Below are positions 20,820 through 31,589 of a stretch of 32,835 nt of DNA, in pieces. This stretch comes from Blattamonas nauphoetae. Lineage: Eukaryota > Preaxostyla > Oxymonadida. The stretch lies in the NCBI GenBank assembly GCA_033064195.1, contig JARBJD010000566.1:1-32835 (forward strand), in the 5' to 3' direction. A model generated the notes under the pieces. That model was given only the letters and a program-made list of their open reading frames with translations. It made no database searches and had not been told where the DNA came from. The first letter of the stretch is position 1, and every line of letters begins with the position of its first letter. The position numbers were made by a program, and so were the translations under genes.

Positions 20820-20935
20820 TCTGGAAGGAAATGGGTCGATGGATCGTACTTCCCCAGAATTGACTGACCCTCGGCTCCCGTTTTCAATGGATTGCTCTCC
20901 GATACTGAAACAGTCCAGCAAAATAACATCATCTC
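20820..20935 (+). pseudogene. Truncated fourth armadillo-like copy (N-terminal stub)
   Basis: The reading SPELTDPRLPFSMDCSPILK aligns with the start of copy B (SLTRVPFSLDCSPFLHW), and at DNA level CCGTTTTCAATGGATTGCTC matches CCGTTTTCATTAGATTGCTC. Homology ends at about 20920, where unrelated AT-rich DNA begins. The stub sits about 150 nt upstream of the receptor gene, so a copy was cut short there, perhaps when the receptor gene arrived or expanded. Confidence 0.6.
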
Positions 20936-21090
20936 GGGCTTTAATCAGTATTTCTTCACTTCATCTCCAATGGGTTTTCAGTTTACAATACTATTGTGAC
21001 TTTTTTTCAATTTTTCGTGAGATTCCCAAAACGAAGACAAGTCCTCTGTTGATTCATCTGATGAAGGGCCGTTGGATCAACTCGAAACCA

Positions 21091-24000
21091 ATGCGATTGA
21101 TGATCCTCGTCCTGATCGTTCTTCAAGTCTTCCAGACTGCACAAAGTCCAATCTATGATTACCAAGCTTCTTTATCAAGCTATTTGAGCAAGAATGTTGT
21201 TGGGAACTTCCACAACAGAATGGCGGGATCGGAGATTGTTCATCTCCCGAATGACCTCACAGTCTCATCCACAATCCAAGTCCGCTCCGAAGATCTCTCG
21301 CTGATTGGAAATAAAACCTCCTTGTTGTTCCATCATGACATCAATCACCGTTCTGAACATCCACTCTCATCACGAAATCACGATTCATCCACTTCTCGGA
21401 ACCCAAAATCGGAACAACAGACCAAGGAAGGAGCGACTACATCGCTATTTATGTTTGATGTCTCAAATAGCACATTTTCTGTGAAAGACGTCCATGTGAA
21501 CTGCAACTCGGGAAGAGATGGGCTCTGTTCGATCTCAGGCTCCCAAGTTCTTTTTTGCATCAAGTACAATCTCATCAAACGGGATTAATTCGCCATTTAT
21601 GGTCAGGATGTTCGAATACGAAACCTGCCAGTCTGGGTCGTCCATTTCCCTAATCGGCGTGACTCACCTCTCGAAAACATGCGCCCTGCCGCCTCTCGTC
21701 GGAATTCTCCGCCCACCTACCAACCTCTCATCTTCCCGCAACTCACATTTAGATGATCTCTCGTTGGATGCTAGAGCAGGCGTGTCTGTTGTCGGAGCGG
21801 GCCTTGTCTTCGTCTCGACGTCGTTCTCAGCTGGAACTGGCCCTCTCTTCTCGTTTGGCTTGGCAGAAGAACCGTCACTGACCGACTCAACACACTCGCT
21901 TCGAATGGAGACAACGCTGATGGGAAGCTCATTCGTGAATGTGACAAGCAGAAGACTGGAGACAAGGAAGGAACAGCTTTTTGGGGGAGAAGTGAGTCAG
22001 CGAGTGGTTGGATGCTCGATCTGTCGGAGCACGAACCACAACAGTGGGACAGCGATGATGGATGTGAACTTGGGAGGGAACTTGAGATATGTGAACACGT
22101 CGTTCAGCGAATGCCGACGCGAAGGGAACACCAACCCGTCCTTCATCAACGCGAACATCACTCAGTCAACCATCGGCCGCAAAACTTTCGACTCCTCTTC
22201 CACCGTCACTCTTGTCTCGTACTCGCTCTGCACATTCAAAGATATGACAGTCACCGACGAAGATGGAAATGCAGGAGGAGCAGCCGTCTACATCATCAAT
22301 TCCTCACCTTCCCTCTCTGTGAAGGATTGCTTCTTCCAGAACTGCAAATGTACATCCGATGACAACGACGGAGGAGCAATCTGCATCTGGGGACTAGACG
22401 GCGATGATCAATCGTTCCTGCTTGTGCGTTCTTCATTTTCAGAATGCAAATCAGTTGGGACAGGGAACAATTTTGCCGGAAGTGTCTTCGTGGATCGCAC
22501 ACGAGTCACAATCGCTGACAGTTTCTTTGAGAAATCAAGTGCCCGATACGACGGAGCCCTCACCCTCTACACCCGCACGCACAGCATCCTCTTCAACAGC
22601 GCTTTCGTCCTCTGCTCCGCAGAATACTACACTGGGGCTGTGGGCATCCACTACACAACAATCTTCCAGTTCTTCTTCGTACAGTTTCGACAGTGTTCGT
22701 CAGCGGGTCATCCCAATGGGCGTGATGTCTTCTTGAGTGATGTTTCAGCCTCCGAGATTTCTTCTGACATGTTCACAAACTGCGATTCCACATCAGGATC
22801 GCCCAACGTGTATTTTTCACTGGACCCGTCACCAACACCAAGTTCATCCCACAGCTCACATCTACACCGACAATCTTAGACGTCGACATCCAGTTCAACG
22901 AGGACAGAATGCTTGCCACTGTGACTGTGACAGCGTCAACAGCGATTGGAGGGACGATGGGGATTCTGCTGGATGGACTGATTGTGCCTCGCCTCGTCCA
23001 TGTCGTGTTCGGAACAGAATCAGTGCCGAGCCAAACAGGAACAGCTGTTGTCTCATCAGGACCAAGTGGAATCCTGCCGAAAGCAGATTACACAGTTCTC
23101 AACTATTCCGTCAGTTCTTCGCTCTTCCCTCCTCCAACCATTCTGAACTGTGAATGTTCACTCAACGATGCCAACAGCAGTCTCGTTGTCGTGTGTGGAT
23201 GGTGTTTAGAGGAAAGCGATTATGTGATGAAGTTCAACAAGGGGCAAGATGGAGCAGAGAGAGAGATGTCACTGACATGGGTGAGCTCTTCCACACTTCA
23301 TGGAACAGCCCCGATGTATCCATCGACAGCAGTGGGTAGATTGGATTGGGAGAAAGAATACGAAGTGATGAGAGTTGTGAGAAGGAGTCCAAGTGAGGAC
23401 ATCGAGATTGAGCTCGCCCAACTTGTCAGGTTCACCACACCTCAAGAGCCGATTCGGATTGAAGGAGCAGACTCCTCGCTGGGAGACTCGAAGGAGAAAG
23501 CGGGAGTTGTGGAGTTTTGGGGCGTGGGTTTGTCGAGTGGGAAGGGATACACACTGAAAGTGCAGAAAGAGTCGTCATCGGGAGTGTTGTCTGGAGGAGT
23601 GATTGAGTTGGTTGGGACACTCACACCGTCTTCGGGAAGTGAATCGGGTCGGTTCTCGCACACTGAGGAGATCTTCGGAGTGTCCGCTGCTCGTATTTCA
23701 TATGGGTCGAGTTACGCGATAGTTGGGATTGTTGTGGGAGGAGTGGAAGGAGTAGTGAACAAGAAGGTTGGGTTCTCAGTTCCCGATGAGCCTTGCCGAT
23801 TGACGAAAATGACAGGGAGCGAGTTCACAGATGCAGAAAAGACACGAATTGAACTTTCATTTGAAACGCACGCTCTTTCTGCGAACACAGACTATTCGAT
23901 GGTGGTGGAGTCGATAGTTGGGGAAGGAGAAACTGTGCACGAGAAGACACTTGTGTTGAGAACGAACACGAATGGAAAGATTGAACCGATTTCAGTTAAA

Positions 24001-27000
24001 CTGTATCCTCGTGAGGACGACGCGACGAAACTGAAAGGGCAGCTGGAGTTTGGGACTCGGTATTATGTGAAAAGGATTGAGGAAGGATCGACTGAGATCC
24101 ACATCGAAACAGCGGCCTCAACATTCTTGACACCTGAAGAACCGATTCGGATTGAAGGAGCAGACTCCTCGCTGGGAGACTCGAAGGAGAAAGCGGGAGT
24201 TGTGGAGTTTTGGGGCGTGGGTTTGTCGAGTGGGAAGGGATACACACTGAAAGTGCAGAAAGAGTCGTCATCGGGAGTGTTGTCTGGAGGAGTGATTGAG
24301 TTGGTTGGGACACTCACACCGTCTTCGGGAAGTGAATCGGGTCGGTTCTCGCACACTGAGGAGATCTTCGGAGTGTCCGCTGCTCGTATTTCATATGGGT
24401 CGAGTTACGCGATAGTTGGGATTGTTGTGGGAGGAGTGGAAGGAGTAGTGAACAAGAAGGTTGGGTTCTCAGTTCCCGATGAGCCTTGCCGATTGACGAA
24501 AATGACAGGGAGCGAGTTCACGGATGCAGAAAAGACGAAGATGGAGCTGTCATTTGAAACGCACGCTCTTCTGCGAACACAGACTATTCGATGGTGGTGG
24601 AGTCGATAGTTGGGGAAGGAGAAACTGTGCACGAGAAGACACTTGTGTTGAGAACGAACACGAATGGAAAGATTGAACCGATTTCAGTTAAACTGTATCC
24701 TCGTGAGGACGACGCGACGAAACTGAAAGGGCAGCTGGAGTTTGGGACTCGGTATTATGTGAAAAGGATTGAGGAAGGATCGACTGAGATCCACATCGAA
24801 ACAGCGGCCTCAACATTCTTGACACCTGAAGAACCGATTCGGATTGAAGGAGCAGACTCCTCGCTGGGAGACTCGAAGGAGAAAGCGGGAGTTGTGGAGT
24901 TTTGGGGCGTGGGTTTGTCGAGTGGGAAGGGATACACACTGAAAGTGCAGAAAGAGTCGTCATCGGGAGTGTTGTCTGGAGGAGTGATTGAGTTGGTTGG
25001 GACACTCACACCGTCTTCGGGAAGTGAATCGGGTCGGTTCTCGCACACTGAGGAGATCTTCGGAGTGTCCGCTGCTCGTATTTCATATGGGTCGAGTTAC
25101 GCGATAGTTGGGATTGTTGTGGGAGGAGTGGAAGGAGTAGTGAACAAGAAGATTGTGTCTTTCGACAACTCAACAAAGATCGAACAACATTGACACTTGT
25201 CTTGACTGGTCAACTGTTGACATCAACTCAATTATCTGTCTACTTCAGCAACGGTTCTAGCGTGTGGATCCCTCTCACTCCTATGGCAATTGTGAATGAC
25301 ACACACTGTTCAGTTGAATTTCCAGTTGGGAAGGATGAGAATACATCCACACTCGCTTTTGGAAAGAAGTACACGCTCCAACGAGATGGTGGGTCAGCAC
25401 ATTTTGTCGTCATGAGTGGAATTGTTGTTTCTGTTCCCAATCCTCCTTCTCTTCATGACATCCATTTCTCTTTTGCGAACGATTTGAACACGAGCTGTGT
25501 TGTCGAAGTGGCAGGGAGTGATCTTCTTCCCTCGACAGAATACAACGTGACACTGAACTCGACGCTGTTCGTGATCGTCCATTTCTCGTCGTCGACGAAA
25601 GGAATGTCAGGAGAGACTCAGATTGGATGGGAGGGAGGACTACAGTTCGTCACAGAATACACAGTGACATCAATACAGCCGCTGAATGAGGACGATGGAG
25701 ACATCCTGCTTTTGGAGACTGTTTCAGGGGAGACAGGAAAGCGACCGTCATCTTTCAACATCTTCACAGATTCGTCGTCTTTGGAGGAAAGTCCGTTTTG
25801 TGGAGATTTGGAGAGAGCATGCTCGTCGATCTCTGAAGTGTGGAAGATTGTTTCCGGACTTGTGATTGTTCGACCGACGATTGAGATTGTGGACTCAGTG
25901 AGGATGAAAGAAGGGATTCGGATTGTCGGAGGGATGCACGTTGTGATTCGAAATGGGACTAGTTCTGAACCGTCACTGATCGTTCCTTCGTCGTTCTCTC
26001 TGGACTCACTGTCAGCTGTGATTGTTGTGGAAGCGACTGGATTCCTCGAGCTTCGGAATGTGGATGTGTGGATTGAGTCATCAGATCCATCGTTCGTCTT
26101 CATCTCTGCGACACAAGCGACGATCATCCTGCGAGAAGGAATCATCACTGGACCAAAATCGTCTCCAACTCAAAACGAGGAAGAAACTGAAGATGTCTGT
26201 TCATGGACAAGTGGAGTCCTTCAGTTATCAAACTGTACAACCAGTGTCTCACACCAGGATATGCTGTGTTTGGCACAAGGTTTCCTCAACATAAAAGGAG
26301 GAAGTGTCTCACTGGTGTCTTCCTTGTTTTCGGACAACTTCCCCAGTCTCCAATCCTTCTCCTCTTTTCGCCGAAATCTGATCTGCTCTGGCAATGGCTC
26401 GATTGATGTGAGGAGCCCAAGAGGGGGAGATGGAACAACAGAAAGTCCGTCAGCTTGGATTATTACAGACGGATGCTCAATGGAGGGCGATGGTCTCAAA
26501 TTGGTATCGCCTTTCTTCATCCCAACTCTTTCAAACACGTCGACATCATCGTTCGACAAGAAGGAGGCACTCTACGAAATCGAAATGGAAGGATCAACTC
26601 TGATTCCGTGTGGCTTGTTTCTAGAAGTGTTTGAAATGACAAAAGATAAGCAAGAAGGAACACTATCTCGACATTCCCTCAACAGAAACACAACCAATTC
26701 GTTCACCGAGACTTCCATCAAACTCACTCTCCCCTCGTCGTCACTCAGCTCACTGAAACCTGAATTGGAATGGCGAGGTCGGCTGGTTTTCGGAGAAGAG
26801 CAAAGAACCAACACGACATTCGTCATCCAACCAAACAGAATCGAGAAACTGTCCCAATCTCTGAAAGACAACATGAAATGGTGGCTTCCTCTGGTTATTG
26901 TTGTGGCTGTCGCTCTTCTCGTCCTCATTCTACTGATTGTTGTGTGCGTGTGGAGGAGAAAGAAGAATGGTCGGAAGGAAGGCAAAGAACCTCTGATGTT

Positions 27001-28006
27001 GACGCAAGAGATGGAAGTGGAGAAATATGAAGAAGTTGAGGAAGATCTCAACGCACCCACAGCTCATGTGTCTTCTGTTCGAGGGCTGAATGGAAACACA
27101 CTGAACGTTGGGCATTGGACTGAGAACGAGCGGAGTGAAACGAGGAAGATCGCAGAAGAAAAGGAAGAGCGAGAGATCGCGTTTGAGAACAGAGTGTGCG
27201 GACTGAGCTGTGGAGAGAAGGATGGAGTTGTGGAAGTTGTGGACAAGACAGAAACACTTTATCGTCGTCTTCATGTTTTGAAGATTGGAGTGGACCAGCG
27301 TTGGGCGCAGTTGTCGGTTGCTCGAGGTCTGTCGCGAGCGATGAAGATGTCGCAGTATTCAGCGATTCTGACGGAACTGACATCACACTCTGTTGTTCTG
27401 AGTGGAGAGAGGACGATGAGTCTGATTCTGAAGTCAGACACAACTCAGCCGGATCCACTCACTGAACAGCCAACGCAACAGAATGAAGAAACCCGTGAAA
27501 ACAGAAATGGAGATGATGAACTAACAGACAACTCTCTTCACGATACCGTTGATGAAACTGTACAGAAACCAACACCCTCCCGCCCAGCTCAGATTGTTCG
27601 TCCCCACCCTCTTCGTCAGAGTGAAGTGCACCGTGATGATGTTCGATGGCAGGCACCAGAAGAAGAGGAAGGGGGAGAAGAGGGAAGGAAGACGAACGAG
27701 GGAGAAGTTGGGAAATCGATTGACAGAACGAAAGCGTCGGTTTTTCGGCTTGGCCTCGTCTTGTGGGAGATTGAGACTGGTCTTGTTCCATTTGCTGAGC
27801 AGGATGGCGTGAATGCTCATCGGAACATGTCGATTGGGATCATGCCACCGATGGAAGGAATTGGAGAGAAGATGAAAGAGCTGATTGAGGAATGCCTGTC
27901 TGTGAACCCCGACGAGCGTCCATCGGTTGACTCGATCATTTCTCGACTGTCGTCGATGGATGGAAAGGCGTCAGCTCAGAAAGCACAACACATCGCTCTC
28001 TCCTGA
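21091..28006 (+). CDS. Giant receptor-like surface protein: beta-helix ectodomain, tandem repeats, TM helix, pseudokinase
   Basis: A single-pass membrane protein of about 2,300 codons, probably a lineage-specific receptor. The signal peptide at 21091 is MRLMILVLIVLQVFQTAQS; an in-frame ATG at 21061 is an alternative start. The N-terminal ectodomain (to about 22800) has right-handed beta-helix repeats of the SxFxxCxS...GGA kind (VKDCFFQNCKC, VRSSFSECKS, ADSFFEKSS). Next come beta-sandwich-like modules, including near-identical 231-codon repeats (23446-25152), then more modules, a transmembrane helix (WWLPLVIVVAVALLVLILLI, about 26880) with the stop-transfer CVWRRKKNGRKEGKE, and a cytosolic kinase-like domain. 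The C-lobe keeps RWQAPE (27643), FRLGLVLWEIETGLVPF (27738) and CLSVNPDERPS (27894), but the glycine loop, HRD and DFG are absent (the catalytic-loop position reads LTSHSVVLSGE), so it is a pseudokinase. The frame changes at 21551-21556, 22813-22817, 24569-24570 and about 25152-25190. Three of these lie in T runs. Everything else is well kept, so the gene may be intact in life. Confidence 0.7.
23446..25152 (+). repeat. Near-identical 693/692-nt tandem repeats, 2.5 copies, inside the receptor ectodomain
   Basis: Copy 1 is 23446-24138 (693 nt, 231 codons), copy 2 is 24139-24830 (692 nt), and copy 3 is 24831-25152, cut after GTGAACAAGAAG. Copies 1 and 2 differ at only about eight positions, nearly all clustered in one short stretch (ACACGAATTGAACTT in copy 1, ACGAAGATGGAGCTG in copy 2), plus one missing T in copy 2. 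Copy 3 matches over its 320 nt. Each unit codes for two beta-rich modules of about 115 residues (EFWGVGLSSGKGYTL and ELSFETHALSANTDYSM mark them). Such identity points to very recent duplication, gene conversion, or an assembly artefact. Confidence 0.92.
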
Positions 28007-28800
28007 CTCGCCTCCCTCTCCCACACACCCTCTCGCTCTCTCACATCACACACCAACAATCAAATCTTGCCACTTCACAACTTATCCCAAGATGACGGCA
28101 AAACACTTCCGTTCTCTCGGTCAAATGACTCATTTCACTCCACACATCCACTTCACAGGAGAGACGATAGATTCATGTCTTGCTATCTCTCTCCTTTTTT
28201 ACATTCTCCTCTCCTTCGATGCTGGTTGGATGTCTCTCTTCCATCTCTTATTTCCATTTCATCCTTACTTCATTTTGTGGATGAAGCAACACCAACTGTC
28301 ACGGAAGGATGGACTATTGCTTTGTGCCCTCGATTGAGATTCCACCCTCACCAACTATCCACCATTTCACTGCTCTTCGTTTCATCTTCATCACTCAACT
28401 ATCCCTGCTTACGACCTCATCTTCTTTCTCTCTTAAACATCTCACTTTCTTTACACATTGCTTTTTAAACAGAACGTTCTTATTTTGATTTTTGTGAGAT
28501 GCTGTGTAGCCCTTGGCTGTTGTCCTTCATCTCTCTTCATCTTCATCTCCCATGTCACTCCCTCGTTTCCCCCTCACATCATGATTTCACTTCGCACGAC
28601 GTTTTCACTCGACTACTTTTCTCATCCATCACGAGATTGTCTCAATCTCACGAGCACAAAAGCACGAGGGAAGGTTATTCACGTTACGAGACAGATTATC
28701 ACTCTTATATTCTCCGAACTTGCCAAGACTCACATCTTGTTGAAACTATGGGTCATGATCCTAATTCTAAGAATTCTCATTTGAGGAACGAGTTGATACT
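28007..28800. other. Intergenic, no gene seen
   Basis: CT-rich DNA with short open frames in all + frames that show no recognisable motif. It is probably the 3' flank of the receptor gene and the 5' flank of the next gene. Confidence 0.5.
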
Positions 28801-29618
28801 ATGGATCCAAGTCCCCACCAATCCATTACTGCTGCCAGACAACTCTCGCTGGAGGAGTGCCTTGCGTTCATTGAGAAACTGGAGCGAGAAAACGCTCAAA
28901 AGGATACGGAAATAAACCGCTTAAAAGAGGCACTCGAACGAGAAAACGAACACAGAGTAAAGCAGCTTGGAGACAAAGATGAATGCAATATTCTCACACT
29001 CATCAACGCCCTGACTTCTCGTCGCACAACAGAATACTTTGACAATCTTCACGAGCAACCTCCGACCGGCATTGAGCTTATTGTGTGTGTGTATCCACAT
29101 CTGAAAGCAGAGACCCAGATCGAGTTGCTTTCGCATCTTTGATGCTTTGCACTTCCTACCAAGAATATGAATCGCAATTGGATGCTCTCGTCACTCACCC
29201 ATCACTCGAAGTCAGACTCCTCACTCTGATTCGCTGGTTCGATCTTCTGTATTCGAACGTGAAAGAATTCGGATTCGAAGTTGCGATCAAGAGTTGTGGT
29301 TTCACGGAAGCAAAAATTCGTACAAACCTCCTCAATGCTTTAGATCTCATCACCGAACATGAACATGAGGATCTACAGCCGCTCATCAGCCAACTTTCCA
29401 AGACGATCCGAGACGTTCTGATAACAAGCACACAAATGTTCTTCACGAAAGATGACAAACAGACACTTCGCAAGTTTAAAGAACTGGCTGACAAGGGCAT
29501 CACATCTCCCACCATTGAAGACTCTCGCAAAACCACCCTCCACAGCGTCTATGTTGTGGTCAATAGGATTCTTGAAAACCGTCTTTTACCCAAACCTAGC
29601 CTTCAAAAGCGGAAATAG
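28801..29618 (+). CDS. Uncharacterised protein with N-terminal coiled coil; one apparent frame break
   Basis: Function unknown. ATG 28801 starts MDPSPHQSITAARQLSLEE. Residues about 18-55 form a coiled coil (FIEKLERENAQKDTEINRLK, then EALERENEHRVKQL), followed by a helical body (CNILTLINALTSRRTTEYF, PTGIELIVCVYPHLKAETQ). The first frame ends at 29142, but a second frame continues directly with LCTSYQEYESQLDALVTHPS, HEDLQPLISQLSKTIRDVLI and SVYVVVNRILENRLLPKPSL. Adding one T to the TTT at 29138-29140 joins them as ELLSHLLMLCTSYQEY, a natural helix, giving about 272 residues. I read this as one gene with a single-base error or a very recent mutation. No signal peptide or membrane helix. I recall similar Blattamonas proteins with a coiled-coil head and a helical tail. 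Confidence 0.65.
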
Positions 29619-29899
29619 GCATGCACTAAAATGAATGTTCGTGATTAGTTGTTCCCTCGCGAAGAAACAGTTTATCAGAGCCAGTCGTGATGGTTAACCC
29701 ATTTCCCACACCGAAACACTTCATTTTTGGCCTCTGTTTTCTGAAGTCGTTAGAGATCTGTTTGAATAGGATTGTACAAAGATATTTGTGGGCATATGTA
29801 CGATATCCGGATCTGGCAAAAGGGACACTCAGAACGAAATGAAAGCTTTAAATAAAACTTGATTAAAAACGTTGAAAAGGCTTGTGAAGCCATTCCCAA

Positions 29900-30398
29900 T
29901 TACTTGAACGAGTGGTCAGTGAACTTGGACTTCTGGCGAACTGGACGAGGACAGAATGCTGGGTGGTTCCAGAGCACAGAATAGCTGACCATTCCAACTT
30001 CTTGTGCTTGCATGTTCGACAAACGGTGGCAGTTCATCGTGATGTTCAAATTCCCTGAGAGCCCGTGTGCACGCTGTAGTTGACGAACAGACCGGTCGGT
30101 GGCGCACGGGGTTCTTTCGGATGAGGCCAATCTCTTCACTTCCATTCAGAGCAACAGGGAAGCACATGTCGATGATACTCACATCTTCAACTGTGTATGC
30201 AGAGAGTATCTCTGTCCAGTTGTAATTCACACAGCCTTTAGTAACTTCCACTGGGGCAAGAAGGTTGAAATTCAACGTCTCCTTTTACGACAGCGGAAGA
30301 GAGAATGCTGACCCATTCAGCATCAGGTCTTCAACGGCGAATGAGTAGTTCCCCACATTCAATCCGGTAATAGCTGAGACAACGGTGAGAAGAAACAT
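29900..30398 (-). CDS. MRH-domain (mannose-6-phosphate-receptor homology / Atg27-like) secreted protein, interrupted
   Basis: On the minus strand the ATG at 30398-30396 begins MFLLTVVSAITGLNVGNYSF, a short signal-like hydrophobic start, so the product should enter the secretory pathway. It then reads CVNYNWTEILSAYTVEDVSI, IDMCFPVALNGSEEIGL and, in a following frame, LNITMNCHRLSN then MVSYSVLWNHPAFCP. The spacing of cysteines, an N-x-C-H strand and a Y-x-V-L-W...C ending is the pattern of MRH domains, which bind phosphomannosyl or glucosidase-trimmed glycans in lysosomal sorting, and of Atg27. A TAA lies in frame at 30287-30285, and the frame shifts near 30110. No transmembrane helix follows before the TAA at 29902-29900, so either a secreted form or a partial gene is possible. 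The family is a judgement from pattern memory. Confidence 0.5.
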
Positions 30399-31589
30399 TT
30401 TGATCGATTCTTGAGTTCGATCGTTCCCTTTAACTATACACACCTTATCTTGAGACTTTCATTCCAACACAAAGACGGAATGAATCGTAATAATGGAATG
30501 AATTGTTTAATACCGACAACCTCTCCTTCTCTGTTGTCAATAAACTGTTAGCATCACACCGTGATGTACCCAAACGTCGTGATGCTTACGATCATCAACC
30601 GGCAGCGTCAATCACAGAATCTACAACCTTGAATCGGAAAAAGGCGGATAGCATTGACTCCCTCATCTCCAGTTGAAATCGGGAGTTGAGGGCGAGTGGG
30701 AGAGTGTGATGAATGCTCTAACTTGAGTGACGCTGGGTCGGCGGAATCGATGGATGGGGAGATCAAAGGTCACATCAATGTGCTCTCCTGCACAGGGACG
30801 TTGACATCGTCGTTGTCCTCAATCAGCTCAAAAATTCTACACGATAAAGTCTTTCGCTTCTTCAAGAGTCACAACAACAAACATTGGTAAATCAGCGGCA
30901 ATAAATTCAGAATCAACCAGAAAAATGGATATATTGTGTGAAGAGGACCACAATTTCCATTGGAACATAACAAGCCAGATCTTCTCCTAATTTCCTGAAT
31001 GGCGAAGCAACGAAGGTTATTCACAACTTTTAAGCACACACGGCGATTTTTCCTCAACCTCCGCCAATTGCGGTTCAGCACTGTTCAGAGTACAGCAACG
31101 ATCAAACTCGTATCAACTGCTTCCTTCATCACGGGTACTGCCCTGTTTGGAGACCCATCATCTGAGAAGATCCACGCCTCTGCCAATCGATCACTCTTTG
31201 TGGTCTTTGCAACTTTCAATCGAGCAGAATGTCTCATTTCTGATCGCGATGAGCCCTGCATGGAACACTGGCTTAACTTGAACGTTTCTGTCACTGATTC
31301 TGTTGTATAATACTGTCCAGATTTGACCGTTTGATAAAGTTTGTTTAATACAGGTTCAGGAGAGTGAGATCAGATGAGAGATGTCAGACGGACGAAAGAG
31401 AATTTCACAGGACTTCTAAGGAGAGACATTGAACACATCTCTTCTCAATCTGTTTGCTAGGTTGCTGAATGATCATTGAACAACGATTTCATGACCAGTG
31501 AAAACAAAAGTGTCGAACGACCTGTCGGTGGGAACTATGGGTCTTGATCGCGAGGCAACATTCTACAATCTGCGAGATTAGTTGATATC
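30399..31589. other. No confident gene; minus-strand coding scraps
   Basis: Minus-strand pieces such as FLVDSEFIAADLPMFVVVTL (about 30945-30885) and FELIEDNDDVNVPVQES (about 30830-30780) look protein-like, but they lie in different frames with stops between them. The + strand ORF 30999-31310 has no recognisable motif. I treat the stretch as a decayed or unresolved gene. Confidence 0.3.
30550..30586. repeat. Nested inverted repeat
   Basis: AGCATCAC at 30550-30557 pairs with GTGATGCT at 30579-30586. Inside it, CATCAC and GTGATG form a second, competing stem with only ACC between them. The three arms could fold into alternative hairpins. No known RNA family or binding site fits. Confidence 0.45.

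Noticed and set aside
24569-24600. Programmed ribosomal frameshift site in the receptor
   Set aside because: There is no slippery heptamer or obvious downstream structure, and the sister repeat 693 nt upstream carries the extra T, so a simple one-base loss is the better account.
23432-25048. Repeated minus-strand ORFs over the receptor repeats
   Set aside because: They mirror the + strand coding sequence and repeat with it; the + strand has the signal peptide, membrane helix and kinase motifs.
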